Below, one piece after another: positions 1-8,678 of a stretch of DNA of 64,000 nucleotides (position 1 is the first letter of the stretch; the number at the start of each line of letters is the position of its first letter). Position numbers and translations under genes: made by a program. The DNA is taken from NCBI RefSeq assembly GCF_041431135.1, contig NZ_CP107799.1:1426001-1490000 (forward strand), written 5' to 3'. The DNA comes from Streptomyces sp. NBC_00554. GTDB taxonomy: Bacteria; Actinomycetota; Actinomycetes; Streptomycetales; Streptomycetaceae. Below the pieces are notes generated by a model, which did not search any database, had not been told where the DNA came from, and saw nothing but the letters and a program-made list of their open reading frames with translations.

Positions 1-141
1 CTTGCCTGTGTCGGTGCGGACGGGACCGGTCTGCTCGGCGACGAAGACGACCTCCGCGCCGGGCAGCCGGCCGAGGGTTTCGTACGGTCCCACCGCGTCC
101 AGGGCGGTGAAGCGGTCGAACAGGACGATGGCGATCTGCAT
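1..141 (-). CDS. DJ-1/PfpI family protein (3' part outside window)
   Basis: The 47 visible codons begin MQIAIVLFDRFTALDAVGPYE, a typical N-terminus of the DJ-1/PfpI (class I glutamine-amidotransferase-like) fold. The Asp-Xaa-Xaa-Gly-Pro loop is the one these proteins share with the sensor half of GlxA regulators. The nucleophilic cysteine lies beyond the window, so the activity cannot be judged. The ATG is only 10 bases after the stop of the GlxA-type gene on the same strand, so the two are probably one operon: an AraC regulator with its small DJ-1 partner. Such partners are often isonitrile hydratase-like or of unknown function. Confidence 0.85.
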   Translation of the reverse strand, partial: MQIAIVLFDRFTALDAVGPYETLGRLPGAEVVFVAEQTGPVRTDTGK

Positions 142-151
142 GAGGTTCTCC

Positions 152-1105
152 TCAGCGGGTGGATGCCGGGCTGAACCGGCGTCGGTACTCGGCCGGTGCC
201 GAGCCAAGGGTTCTGACGAAGGCGCGGCGCATCGCCTCAGGGGTGCCGTAGCCGCAGGTTCGGGAGATCTCCTCGATGCCGTCGGCGGTGTCCTCCATCA
301 GGCGCCGGGCGTGTTCGAGGCGGACCCGTTCGACGTACCGGCCCGGCGTCATGCCGGTCTCTGCCTGGAAGGCGCGGGCGAAGTGGCGGGGCGAGAGCCG
401 GGCGCGGGTGGCGAGGGACTCGACGCTCAGGTCGGCGTCGGGGTGTTCGGTGATCCACTGCTGGACTTCGCGCAGGGGTTCGCGCTGGGCGGTCTGGGCG
501 GCGAGCTGGGCGCTGAACTGGGCCTGGTTGCCCGGACGCCGCAGGAAGACGACCAGGTAACGCGCCACCATGAGTGCGGCGTCCCGTCCCAGGTCCTCCT
601 CTACGAGGGCGAGGGCCAGGTCGATGCCCGAGGTGACGCCCGCCGAGGTGGAGACCTGGCCGTCGCGTACGTAGATGGGGTCCGGGTCGACGTCGATCGC
701 CGGGTGGTCGCGGGCGAGCTTGTCGCAGTACGCCCAGTGGGTGGTGGCGCGGCGGCCGTCCAGGAGCCCCGCCGCGGCGAGCGGGATGGCTCCGGTGCAG
801 ACGGAGACCAGCCGCTCGGCGCGCGGCCCGTGCTCGCGCAGCCAGTCGGTCAGGCGGGGGTCGAGGTGCCGGGTGCCCGCGCCGCCGGGGACGAGCAGGG
901 TGTGCGGGGCGGGTGCGTCGGCGAGCGCGTGGTCCGGGACGAGGGTGAGGCCGCTGGAGGTGCGCACCGGGGCGCCGTCCAGGGAGGCGGTGAGGATGCG
1001 GTACGACCCGGCGCGGCCGGCCTCGGCGCCCGCGAAGACCTCCACGGGGCCCGTGACGTCGAGGCTCTGCACGTCGTCGAAGAGGACGACCAGGACGGTT
1101 CGCAT
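152..1105 (-). CDS. GlxA family transcriptional regulator (DJ-1 domain + AraC HTH)
   Basis: This 317-residue protein starts MRTVLVVLFDDVQSLDVTGP. Residues 1 to about 170 form a DJ-1/PfpI domain with the elbow cysteine at C103 (SVCTGA) and the following TTHWA segment. Residues of about 215-315 form an AraC-type double helix-turn-helix (RARLSPRHFARAFQAETG, then the conserved second HTH ending RRRF). This layout is the GlxA/FtrA family, in which the DJ-1 domain senses a small ligand and the HTH binds DNA. An upstream in-frame extension exists, but the DJ-1 homology begins at the chosen ATG. The gene is divergent from the SCO6745-like gene across about 125 bp and leads into the DJ-1 gene. The ligand is unknown. 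Confidence 0.9.
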   Translation of the reverse strand: MRTVLVVLFDDVQSLDVTGPVEVFAGAEAGRAGSYRILTASLDGAPVRTSSGLTLVPDHALADAPAPHTLLVPGGAGTRHLDPRLTDWLREHGPRAERLVSVCTGAIPLAAAGLLDGRRATTHWAYCDKLARDHPAIDVDPDPIYVRDGQVSTSAGVTSGIDLALALVEEDLGRDAALMVARYLVVFLRRPGNQAQFSAQLAAQTAQREPLREVQQWITEHPDADLSVESLATRARLSPRHFARAFQAETGMTPGRYVERVRLEHARRLMEDTADGIEEISRTCGYGTPEAMRRAFVRTLGSAPAEYRRRFSPASTR

Positions 1106-1229
1106 GTCCTCGATTGTTGGCGGGCATGGAGGTGTCCGCAATGACGAGTACCCCTCCTTTCCTGCCATGTCCGTGCCCTTGGGTCCCCCGGGATTCCCTC
1201 CGTACCAACCAGTCGGTAACGTGCGGGTC

Positions 1230-2096
1230 ATGACGACACCTCTGCCGGAGCGCGCCGGGCGGCGCTGCCACAACGTCCTCAATTCGATTGCGGCGACGCT
1301 GTACTTCTCACCCGACCTGGGCCGGGAACTGGCCGATATCGGGATCGAGGACAGCAACGGCGCGTACTTCGCGACGCGGGCGGCGGCCATGGGCGCGGTG
1401 GGCCCGGGCACGGTGACGGCGACGTTCTACAACTTCCGCCACGAGCTGATCGCGGAGCACGTACCCGCGGTGTGGCAGGTGGCCTCCCCGGAGACCGTGC
1501 TCGCGGCACGCACGCGTGCCGTCGACGCGACGCTGCGGCGGCTGCTCGGCGAGGACGTCATCGCCTCCAAGGAGCTGGCCGAGGCGGCGGACCTCGCGCT
1601 GCGGGCGGCCGAGGCCTGCGGCAGGTCCGCGCGCCCCCTGTACGCGGCCCACGCGGACCTGCCCGTCCCCGACGCGCCGCACCTCGCGCTCTACCACGCG
1701 GCCACCCTGCTGCGTGAGCACCGCGGCGACGGTCACCTCGCGGCGCTGCTCGACGCGGAACTCGACCCGGTCGAGGCCCTGGTGAGCCACACCGCCACCG
1801 GCAGGGGCATGACCCCGAAGTGGGCGCTCGGCACGCGCGGCTGGTCGCGCGGGGACTGGGAGGCGGCGGTCGCACGGCTGCGGGAGCGCGGACTGCTCGA
1901 CGCGGAGGGCGAGTTGACCGACGCCGGCACGGCCCTGCGCAAGGACATCGAGGCACGCACGGACCGCCTGGACCGTGCGCCGTACGAGCATCTCGGCGCC
2001 GCGGGCGTGGAACGGCTCACCGAGCTGGCGAAGGAACTGCTGATGACGGCGTTCGCCGCCGGCGCATTCCCGGAGGGCATGATCGGCAAGGGGTGA
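1230..2096 (+). CDS. SCO6745-family helix-rich protein
   Basis: The product is 288 residues, starting [20 protein letters not shown]. It matches what I remember of the SCO6745/SalK-like family, which is common in Streptomyces and of unknown biochemical role. It has an N-terminal all-alpha region with the aromatic motif [19 protein letters not shown], followed by a C-terminal winged-helix-like part with the motif [17 protein letters not shown] and an [17 protein letters not shown] helix resembling MarR-type folds. No catalytic residues are evident. The start is supported by the family-like N-terminus and by the divergent position relative to the GlxA gene. It stands alone; tex follows 121 bp later. 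Confidence 0.75.
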   Translation: MTTPLPERAGRRCHNVLNSIAATLYFSPDLGRELADIGIEDSNGAYFATRAAAMGAVGPGTVTATFYNFRHELIAEHVPAVWQVASPETVLAARTRAVDATLRRLLGEDVIASKELAEAADLALRAAEACGRSARPLYAAHADLPVPDAPHLALYHAATLLREHRGDGHLAALLDAELDPVEALVSHTATGRGMTPKWALGTRGWSRGDWEAAVARLRERGLLDAEGELTDAGTALRKDIEARTDRLDRAPYEHLGAAGVERLTELAKELLMTAFAAGAFPEGMIGKG

Positions 2097-2217
2097 GCCG
2101 CCGGCACCGCTCCGTTTCCGGGGCGGTCCCCGCGTCCCGTGCCGCCCTGATCCACCGTTGTCGGTGTCACCTGCCACAATTGCCGCGCAACCTCAGTGGA
2201 GAAGGCGGTACGGGATC

Positions 2218-4596
2218 GTGACGACACCCCTCGTAGGGTCCATCGAAGGCAGGATCGCCGAGGAACTCGGCGTACGGGAGCGGCAGGTCAAGGCCGCCGT
2301 CGACTTGCTCGACGGCGGATCGACGGTGCCCTTCATCGCCCGCTACCGCAAGGAAGCGACCGAGATGCTCGACGATGCGCAGCTGCGCACCCTCGAGGAG
2401 CGGCTGCGCTATCTGCGGGAGCTGGAGGAGCGGCGCACCGCGATCCTCGAGTCGGTGCGCGAGCAGGGCAAGCTCACGGAGGAGCTCGAGGCGCAGATCC
2501 GGGGCGCCGACACGAAGGCGCGTCTCGAGGACATCTATCTGCCGTTCAAGCCGAAGCGGCGCACGAAGGCGCAGATCGCGCGCGAGGCAGGCCTGGAGCC
2601 GCTGGCCGATGGCCTGCTCGGCGATCCCTCGGTCGATCCGCTCGCCGCGGCCGCGGCCTTCGTCGACGCCGACAAGGGCGTCGCCGATCCGCAGGCCGCG
2701 CTCGACGGTGCCCGGTCGATCCTCACCGAGCGGTTCTCCGAGGACGCCGACCTGATCGGCGAGCTCCGTGAGCGCATGTGGGTGCGCGGACGGCTCGTCG
2801 CCAAGGTGCGGGACGGCAAGGAGGAGGCGGGCGCGAAGTTCTCCGACTATTTCGACTTCGCGGAGCCCTTCAAGGCGCTGCCCTCGCACCGTGTCCTGGC
2901 CATGCTGCGCGGCGAGAAGGAGGACGTCCTCGACCTCGTCCTGGAGCCCGAGGAGCTTGCCGAGCAGCCAGGACCGTCCTCGTACGAGGGGATCGTCGCC
3001 CACCGTTTCCAGATCGCCGACCGTGGCCGTCCCGGCGACAAGTGGCTCAAGGACACGGTCCGCTGGGCCTGGCGGACCCGCCTTCTGGTGCACCTCGGCA
3101 TCGACCTGCGCCTGCGGTTGCGTACGGCCGCCGAGGACGAGGCGGTCAACGTGTTCGCGTCGAACCTGCGGGACCTGCTGCTGGCCGCCCCGGCGGGCAC
3201 GCGCGCGACGCTGGGCCTCGACCCCGGGTTCCGTACGGGCGTGAAGGTCGCCGTGGTCGACGCGACCGGCAAGGTCCTCGCCACGGACGTCATCTACCCA
3301 CACGTCCCCGCCAACAAGTGGGACGAGGCCGTCGCCAAGCTCGCACGGCTCGCCAAGGAGCACACGGTCGAGCTGATCGCGATCGGCAACGGCACGGCGT
3401 CCCGCGAGACGGACAAGCTCGCCGGTGAACTCATCACCAAGCACCCGGAGTTGAACCTCACCAAGGTGATGGTCTCCGAGGCCGGTGCGTCCGTGTACTC
3501 GGCGTCCGCGTTCGCCTCCCAGGAGCTGCCCGACATGGACGTGTCGCTGCGCGGCGCCGTGTCCATCGCCCGCCGGCTCCAGGACCCGCTGGCCGAGCTG
3601 GTGAAGATCGACCCGAAGTCCATCGGGGTCGGGCAGTACCAGCACGACCTGTCCGAGGTGAAGCTGTCCCGGTCCCTTGACGCGGTGGTCGAGGACTGTG
3701 TGAACGGCGTGGGTGTGGACGTGAACACCGCGTCGGCGCCGCTCCTCTCCCGCGTCTCCGGCATCACCTCCGGACTCGCCGAGAACATCGTGTCCCACCG
3801 TGACGCGAACGGGCCCTTCCAGTCCCGTACCGCCCTCAAGAACGTGGCCCGGCTCGGACCGAAGGCGTACGAGCAGTGCGCGGGCTTCCTGCGGATCCGC
3901 GGCGGGGACGATCCGCTGGACGCGTCCAGCGTGCACCCCGAGGCGTACCCCGTGGTGCGACGCATGGTGAAGACGGCGGGGAACGAAGTCGCTTCCCTGA
4001 TCGGCAACTCCGGGGTGCTGCGGTCGCTCAAGCCTGTCGACTTCGTGGACGAGAAGTTCGGTCTGCCGACCGTGACGGACATCCTGAAGGAGCTGGAGAA
4101 GCCCGGGCGTGACCCCCGGCCCGCCTTCAAGACGGCGACCTTCAAGGACGGCGTCGAAAAGCTGTCCGACCTCGTGTCCGGGATGGTCCTTGAGGGGGTC
4201 GTCACGAATGTCGCCGCGTTCGGGGCGTTCGTGGATGTGGGCGTCCACCAGGACGGGCTTGTGCACGTGTCCGCGATGTCCAAGACCTTCGTCAAGGATC
4301 CGCGGGATGTGGTGAAGCCCGGGGACATCGTCAAGGTGAAGGTGCTTGAGGTCGATATTCCGCGGAAGCGGATTTCGTTGACGCTGCGGTTGGATGATGA
4401 GGCGGTGGCTGCGGAGGCTCAGGGTGAGCGGCCTCAGCGTGGGGGGCGGCCTCCTCAGCAGCGGCAGCAGCAGGCGCGTCAGGGGCAGGGCCGTTCCGGC
4501 GGGGGGTCTCGGCAGGCGGCGCCGCCTGCCAACAGTGCGATGGCGGATGCTTTGCGGCGGGCGGGGTTGACGGATCCCAAGCGGGGGCGGGGCTGA
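2218..4596 (+). CDS. tex: Tex, S1-domain RNA-binding transcription accessory protein
   Basis: This 792-residue protein has the complete Tex architecture: an N-terminal helical Tex_N domain (about 1-190), a YqgF/RNase H-like domain (about 330-450, motif [16 protein letters not shown]), helix-hairpin-helix repeats (about 500-580) and an S1 RNA-binding domain (about 650-720, [21 protein letters not shown]). The Gln/Arg/Gly-rich tail after S1 (about 735-792) is an actinobacterial addition. Tex proteins bind nucleic acid and associate with transcription. The start is a GTG preceded by GGAGAAGG at 2198-2205; an open frame extends upstream but lacks family homology. Codon use becomes less GC-rich near the 3' end, just before the large palindromic repeat. 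Confidence 0.95.
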   Translation: MTTPLVGSIEGRIAEELGVRERQVKAAVDLLDGGSTVPFIARYRKEATEMLDDAQLRTLEERLRYLRELEERRTAILESVREQGKLTEELEAQIRGADTKARLEDIYLPFKPKRRTKAQIAREAGLEPLADGLLGDPSVDPLAAAAAFVDADKGVADPQAALDGARSILTERFSEDADLIGELRERMWVRGRLVAKVRDGKEEAGAKFSDYFDFAEPFKALPSHRVLAMLRGEKEDVLDLVLEPEELAEQPGPSSYEGIVAHRFQIADRGRPGDKWLKDTVRWAWRTRLLVHLGIDLRLRLRTAAEDEAVNVFASNLRDLLLAAPAGTRATLGLDPGFRTGVKVAVVDATGKVLATDVIYPHVPANKWDEAVAKLARLAKEHTVELIAIGNGTASRETDKLAGELITKHPELNLTKVMVSEAGASVYSASAFASQELPDMDVSLRGAVSIARRLQDPLAELVKIDPKSIGVGQYQHDLSEVKLSRSLDAVVEDCVNGVGVDVNTASAPLLSRVSGITSGLAENIVSHRDANGPFQSRTALKNVARLGPKAYEQCAGFLRIRGGDDPLDASSVHPEAYPVVRRMVKTAGNEVASLIGNSGVLRSLKPVDFVDEKFGLPTVTDILKELEKPGRDPRPAFKTATFKDGVEKLSDLVSGMVLEGVVTNVAAFGAFVDVGVHQDGLVHVSAMSKTFVKDPRDVVKPGDIVKVKVLEVDIPRKRISLTLRLDDEAVAAEAQGERPQRGGRPPQQRQQQARQGQGRSGGGSRQAAPPANSAMADALRRAGLTDPKRGRG

Positions 4597-4625
4597 CGTT
4601 TCTGTGGCGCCGGGGCTGGGGTGGA

Positions 4626-4828
4626 GGGTTTTTCGCCCCCTCCGCCCCTACCCGTCCCGTTTCTGGGGGCTGCCGCCCCCAGACCCCCGCTGTAGGCCTG
4701 AACGGCCTCGTCCTCAAACGCCGGACGGGCTGAAGGTGTTCAGCCCGTCCGGCGTTTGAGGAGCGGGGGTTTGGGGGCGGAGCCCCCAAGGGACGGGAAT
4801 GGGTAGGGGCGGAGGGGGCGAAAAACCC
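4626..4828. repeat. Complete long palindromic intergenic element (bidirectional terminator)
   Basis: This 203-bp element has perfect 28-bp outer arms (4626-4653 and 4801-4828) beginning GGGTTTTTCGCCCCCTCCGC. Its core is a perfect 23-bp hairpin (4712-4734 and 4739-4761, loop GGTG) containing the motif CCGGACGGGCT. G/C-rich complementary blocks lie between arms and core, so the whole element folds back on itself. It separates the convergent tex and ABC-F genes. Halves of the same element occur at about 22.4 kb and 48.6 kb, also between convergent genes. Confidence 0.9.
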
Positions 4829-4837
4829 CACCCGCCG

Positions 4838-6478
4838 CTAGCGCTCCGTCACCTTGCCGGCCGCGACCTCCAGGCGGCGGGTCGTGTGGACCGCGTCCAG
4901 CATTCGGCGGTCGTGGGTGACCAGCAGGAGTGTGCCCTCGTACGAGTCGAGGGCCGACTCCAGTTGCTCGATCGCCTGTAGGTCGAGGTGGTTCGTCGGC
5001 TCGTCCAGGACCAGGAGGTTGACGCCTCGGCCCTGGAGGAGGGCGAGGGCGGAGCGGGTGCGTTCGCCCGGGGAGAGGGTGGCTGCCGGGCGTAGGACGT
5101 GGTGGGACTTGAGGCCGAACTTGGCCAGGAGGGTGCGGACTTCGGCGGGCTCGGTGTCGGGGACGGCCGCGCAGAACGCGTCGAGCAGCGACTCGGTGCC
5201 GAGGAAGAGCTTGCGAGCCTGGTCGACCTCGCCGACGACGACACCGGGGCCGAGGGAGGCATGGCCGGCGTCCAGCGGGACGCGGCCGAGCAGGGCGCCC
5301 AGGAGCGTCGACTTGCCCGCGCCGTTCGCGCCGGTGACCGCGACCCGGTCCGCCCAGTCGATCTGCAGCGTCACCGGGCCGAAGGCGAAGTCACCGCGAC
5401 GCACCTCCGCGTCACGCAGTGTGGCGACGACCGCGCCGGATCGCGGTGCCGCCGCGATCTCCATGCGCAGCTCCCACTCCTTGCGCGGCTCCTCGACGAC
5501 GTCGAGCCGTTCGATCATGCGCTGGGTCTGCCGCGCCTTCGAGGCCTGCTTCTCGCTGGCCTCGCTGCGGAACTTGCGGCCGATCTTGTCGTTGTCGTTG
5601 CTCGCCTTGCGCCGGGCGTTCTTCACTCCCTTGTCCATCCAGGAGCGCTGCATCTGGGCTCGGCCTTCGAGCGCCGACCGCTTGTCGGCGTACTCGTCGA
5701 AGTCCTCGCGGGCGTGCCGTCGCGCGGTGTCGCGCTCCTCCAGATACGCCTCGTAACCGCCGCGGTACAGCGTGATCTGCTGCTGCACCAGGTCGAGTTC
5801 GAGCACCTTGGTGACCGTTCGGGTCAGGAACTCGCGGTCGTGGCTGACGACGACCGTGCCCGCGCGCAGGCCGCTCACGAATCGCTCGAGCCTCTCCAGG
5901 CCGTCCAGGTCCAGGTCGTTCGTCGGCTCGTCGAGGAGGAACACGTCGTAGCGGGAGAGCAGGAGCGAGGCGAGTCCGGCGCGGGCCGCCTGCCCGCCGG
6001 AGAGGGAGGTCATCAGCTGGTCGAGGCCGACGCCGAGCCCGAGGGAGTCGGTGACCTCCTCGGCGCGCTCGTCGAGGTCGGCGCCGCCGAGGTCGAGCCA
6101 GCGCTCCAGGCTGGTCCCGTACGCGTCGTCCGAGCCGGGCGCGCCGTCGACGAGCGCCTGCGTGGCCTCGTCCATCACACGCTGCGCCTCGGCCACACCC
6201 GTGCGGCGCGCGAGGAAGTCCCGTACGGTCTCGCCCTCCCGCCGCTCCGGTTCCTGCGGCAGGTGACCGACGGTCGCGGACGGCGGCGAAAGCCGCAGCT
6301 CGCCCTGTTCGGGGGTGAGGAGACCGGCGAGCAGTCGGAGCAGCGTGGACTTCCCCGCGCCGTTGGCACCGACCAGCCCGATCACGTCGCCGGGCGCGAC
6401 GACCAGGTCGAGCCCGGCGAAGAGGGAGCGGTCGCCATGTCCGGCGGCGAGATTCTTGGCGACGAGGGTGGCAGTCAT
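4838..6478 (-). CDS. ABC-F family ATPase (ribosome-acting)
   Basis: The 546-residue product has two ABC domains and no membrane segments, the layout of ABC-F proteins that act on the ribosomal E site. Domain 1 has Walker A GANGAGKST (about 38-46), signature LSGGQ (about 157) and Walker B VFLLDEPTNDLD. Domain 2 has Walker A TGANGAGKST (about 381), signature LSPGE and LLVLDEPTNHLD. The roughly 80-residue linker is strongly basic and charged (KGVKNARRKASNDNDKIGRK), as expected for the P-site tRNA interaction motif. The start MTATLVAKNL is chosen because an upstream extension has no ABC-F homology. It may be a housekeeping factor or an antibiotic-protection factor; sequence alone does not decide. 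Confidence 0.9.
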   Translation of the reverse strand: MTATLVAKNLAAGHGDRSLFAGLDLVVAPGDVIGLVGANGAGKSTLLRLLAGLLTPEQGELRLSPPSATVGHLPQEPERREGETVRDFLARRTGVAEAQRVMDEATQALVDGAPGSDDAYGTSLERWLDLGGADLDERAEEVTDSLGLGVGLDQLMTSLSGGQAARAGLASLLLSRYDVFLLDEPTNDLDLDGLERLERFVSGLRAGTVVVSHDREFLTRTVTKVLELDLVQQQITLYRGGYEAYLEERDTARRHAREDFDEYADKRSALEGRAQMQRSWMDKGVKNARRKASNDNDKIGRKFRSEASEKQASKARQTQRMIERLDVVEEPRKEWELRMEIAAAPRSGAVVATLRDAEVRRGDFAFGPVTLQIDWADRVAVTGANGAGKSTLLGALLGRVPLDAGHASLGPGVVVGEVDQARKLFLGTESLLDAFCAAVPDTEPAEVRTLLAKFGLKSHHVLRPAATLSPGERTRSALALLQGRGVNLLVLDEPTNHLDLQAIEQLESALDSYEGTLLLVTHDRRMLDAVHTTRRLEVAAGKVTER

Positions 6479-6539
6479 CAGGACGCCGATCCTAACGGCC
6501 CGGCCGCCCTCCCCTCGCCCCGGTTTTCCGTGCTCACAG

Positions 6540-7559
6540 TCAGTGGGCCATCGGCTCCACCAGCACACTCCCCGATGTCCGCGCCACGATGAAGGACTCT
6601 CCCCGCACGGCCCTGGCATCCAGCGCGAGCCGGTGCCGGCCCGTCTCCAGGACTCCGTCGAAGACCTCCTGCGCGTGGGTGCGGTACAGGCGGTCGAGGC
6701 GGTAGGCCGTCAGCTGGACGCGGCAGGTCGAGGTGACCTCGATGCCGGCCTCGCCGTCGGCGGCGACCAGGCGCGTGAGCCGGCGCAGTTCGCGCGGGCT
6801 GCGGTCCAGGGCGTGTTCTATCTGGGCGACGAGGAGCGGAATGATCGGGGCGAGGCCTTCGACGTATGCCACCTCGACGTTCGCGTGTTCGAAGGAGCGG
6901 CGTACGGCGGCACGTTCCTCCTCTCCGACAGCGCGTCCGAAGGCCACCGCGCCGTATGTACGGAGTTCGTCGGCCGGGACGTTCGTGGCGTCCCGTGTGA
7001 TGTCGGCGCCGATGCCGATGGTGCGCAGGGCGGCGGCGAGCTTGGCGAGGACGGCGACGCGCGCGCCGATGAGGAGGACGCGGCGGCGGGGTCCTGCGTC
7101 GCCGTTCAGCAGGGAGTTCAGGGCGCTGCGGTACTCGGCGCCGTGGAAGCGGAACGGCCCTATCCCGTGGTAGCCGTTGAGCTCCAGATCGGGCCGCTCG
7201 TCGGTCTGCCAGGCGAAGTCGCGCCACACATAGTCGTCGCCCGCCTTCTCAATGACGGCGGTGACGGCACCGCATTCGAGGCCCTCGCACTCAGGGCAGC
7301 CGTAGATGACGTACCGGCCGCCGGTGAGCGGAGCGTCGGCCTCCAGCAGGAGGCTGCGCACCTGCGCGGTGAAGATCGCGGGTGGTACGTCGGAGGCGAG
7401 CGGGGACACCGCGTCGAGGTCGGAGAGGTGGAAAAGCAGCGGGCGTCCGTCGACGATGAAGTCGACGAAGTCCCGGTGCACTTGGTAGTCACCGTTGGCG
7501 AGGACTCCACCGGCACGCATCGCCGGTGCCAGGCCGAAGGTCGCGTACTCGGCAGACAT
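6540..7559 (-). CDS. Hypothetical protein with N-terminal cysteine cluster
   Basis: I do not recognise this 339-residue protein with confidence. The N-terminal 110 residues contain three cysteines (C88, C91, C96) in GCPECEGLECGAVTAVIE, suggesting a metal site or structural knuckle. They are followed by DDYVWRDFAWQTDE. The middle (about 145-210) resembles a nucleotide-binding-like segment (RRRVLLIGARVAVLAKLAAAL), and the C-terminus is beta-rich (about 260-339). The start MSAEYATFGLAP is the first ATG after the intergenic gap. The gene is divergent from the flavin oxidoreductase gene (66 bp) and runs toward the ABC-F gene (61 bp). Confidence 0.6.
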   Translation of the reverse strand: MSAEYATFGLAPAMRAGGVLANGDYQVHRDFVDFIVDGRPLLFHLSDLDAVSPLASDVPPAIFTAQVRSLLLEADAPLTGGRYVIYGCPECEGLECGAVTAVIEKAGDDYVWRDFAWQTDERPDLELNGYHGIGPFRFHGAEYRSALNSLLNGDAGPRRRVLLIGARVAVLAKLAAALRTIGIGADITRDATNVPADELRTYGAVAFGRAVGEEERAAVRRSFEHANVEVAYVEGLAPIIPLLVAQIEHALDRSPRELRRLTRLVAADGEAGIEVTSTCRVQLTAYRLDRLYRTHAQEVFDGVLETGRHRLALDARAVRGESFIVARTSGSVLVEPMAH

Positions 7560-7625
7560 GGTGTGAGTATCCCCAGAGTGGGAGTGATCTGAGCACGGCA
7601 TGACATATTCCGCTACCGTCCCCGC

Positions 7626-8618
7626 GTGGGGATCGATCCGAGCGGCGATGTGATCGTGGTGGGCGGCGGTGTCATCGGGCTGACGACGGCCGTGGTGCTG
7701 GCGGAGAGCGGCAGACGCGTACGGGTGTGGACGCGGGAGCCCGCCGAGCGGACCACCTCGGCGGTTGCGGGTGCGCTGTGGTGGCCGCACCTCATCCGGC
7801 CCAAGGCACTTGCCCGCCACTGGGCTCTTCAATCACTCTCCGTGTACGAGGAGTTGGCGGCGCGGCCCGAGGAGACGGGCGTACGCATGGTCGAGGGCGT
7901 ACTGGGCGAGTCGCGGCTGGACGAGCAGGGTCCATGGGCCGCCGCCCGGGTGCCGGGGCTGCGGGCCTCGACGGCCGAGGAGTACCCGGGGACCGGGCTG
8001 TGGGCGCGGCTGCCGCTGCTGGACATGCCGGTGCATCTGCGGTGGCTGCGTGAGCGGTTCCTGCGGGCGAGCGAAGCGAGATGGGGGTCCCTCCGGACGA
8101 AGTCTGGGGGAGGGGCGGTCGAGGTCCGCCTGGTGACCGACCTCGCGGACGTGGCGGCGCCCGTCGTCGTCAACTGCACGGGGCTCGGCGCCCGCGAGCT
8201 CGTCCCGGATCCGGCCGTACGGCCCGTGCGCGGGCAGCTCGTGATCGTGGAGAACCCCGGTGTCACCACCTGGCTCGCCTCGACCGACTCGGACACCGGG
8301 AACAGCACCTACTTCTTCCCGCACGGGGACCGGCTGGTCCTTGGCGGTACGGCGGATGAGGACAACTGGTCGCTGACGCCCGATCCGGCGGTGGCCGCCG
8401 AGATCGTCAAACGGTGTGCGGCGCTGCGCCCCGAGATCGCCGGAGCGCGCGTGCTCGGCCACCGGGTGGGGCTGCGGCCGGTGCGCGACACGGTCCGGCT
8501 GGAGCGTGAACCGCTGCCGGACGGCCGGGTATTGGTGCACAACTACGGTCACGGCGGTGCGGGCGTCACGGTGGCGTGGGGGTGCGCGTGGGAGGCGGCG
8601 GCGCTCGCCTCCCGCTGA
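7626..8618 (+). CDS. FAD-dependent oxidoreductase, D-amino-acid oxidase family
   Basis: This 330-residue flavoenzyme has the ADP-binding motif DVIVVGGGVIGLTTAVVLAE at its N-terminus, the DAAO-family VAGALWWP segment, VVNCTGLGARELVPD around residues 180-195, PVRGQLVIVENPG, and a C-terminal NYGHGGAGVTVAWGCA motif. These are hallmarks of D-amino-acid or D-aspartate oxidases, which oxidise D-amino acids to imino acids with release of H2O2. The start is a GTG 8 codons before the Rossmann strand. Residues of about 147-163 (SEARWGSLRTKSGGG) are encoded by a dispersed Streptomyces-type repeat and look like an in-frame insertion in a surface region. The substrate is not determined. Confidence 0.85.
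   Translation: MGIDPSGDVIVVGGGVIGLTTAVVLAESGRRVRVWTREPAERTTSAVAGALWWPHLIRPKALARHWALQSLSVYEELAARPEETGVRMVEGVLGESRLDEQGPWAAARVPGLRASTAEEYPGTGLWARLPLLDMPVHLRWLRERFLRASEARWGSLRTKSGGGAVEVRLVTDLADVAAPVVVNCTGLGARELVPDPAVRPVRGQLVIVENPGVTTWLASTDSDTGNSTYFFPHGDRLVLGGTADEDNWSLTPDPAVAAEIVKRCAALRPEIAGARVLGHRVGLRPVRDTVRLEREPLPDGRVLVHNYGHGGAGVTVAWGCAWEAAALASR
8067..8115 (+). repeat. Dispersed GAGCGAAGCGAG...GGGGGAGGG repeat inside a coding region
   Basis: The 49-bp segment beginning GCGAGCGAAGCGAGATGGGG and ending TCTGGGGGAGGG is a motif I recall as recurrent in Streptomyces chromosomes, usually between genes. Here it lies in frame within the D-amino-acid oxidase-like gene. Its G-rich end can pair with the internal CCCTCC. 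Confidence 0.6.
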
Positions 8619-8678
8619 CGGTCGACTGCGATCACACCCGGTGTCGCCGATCGCGGCGCCGCCGAAGAGCAGACCTGG

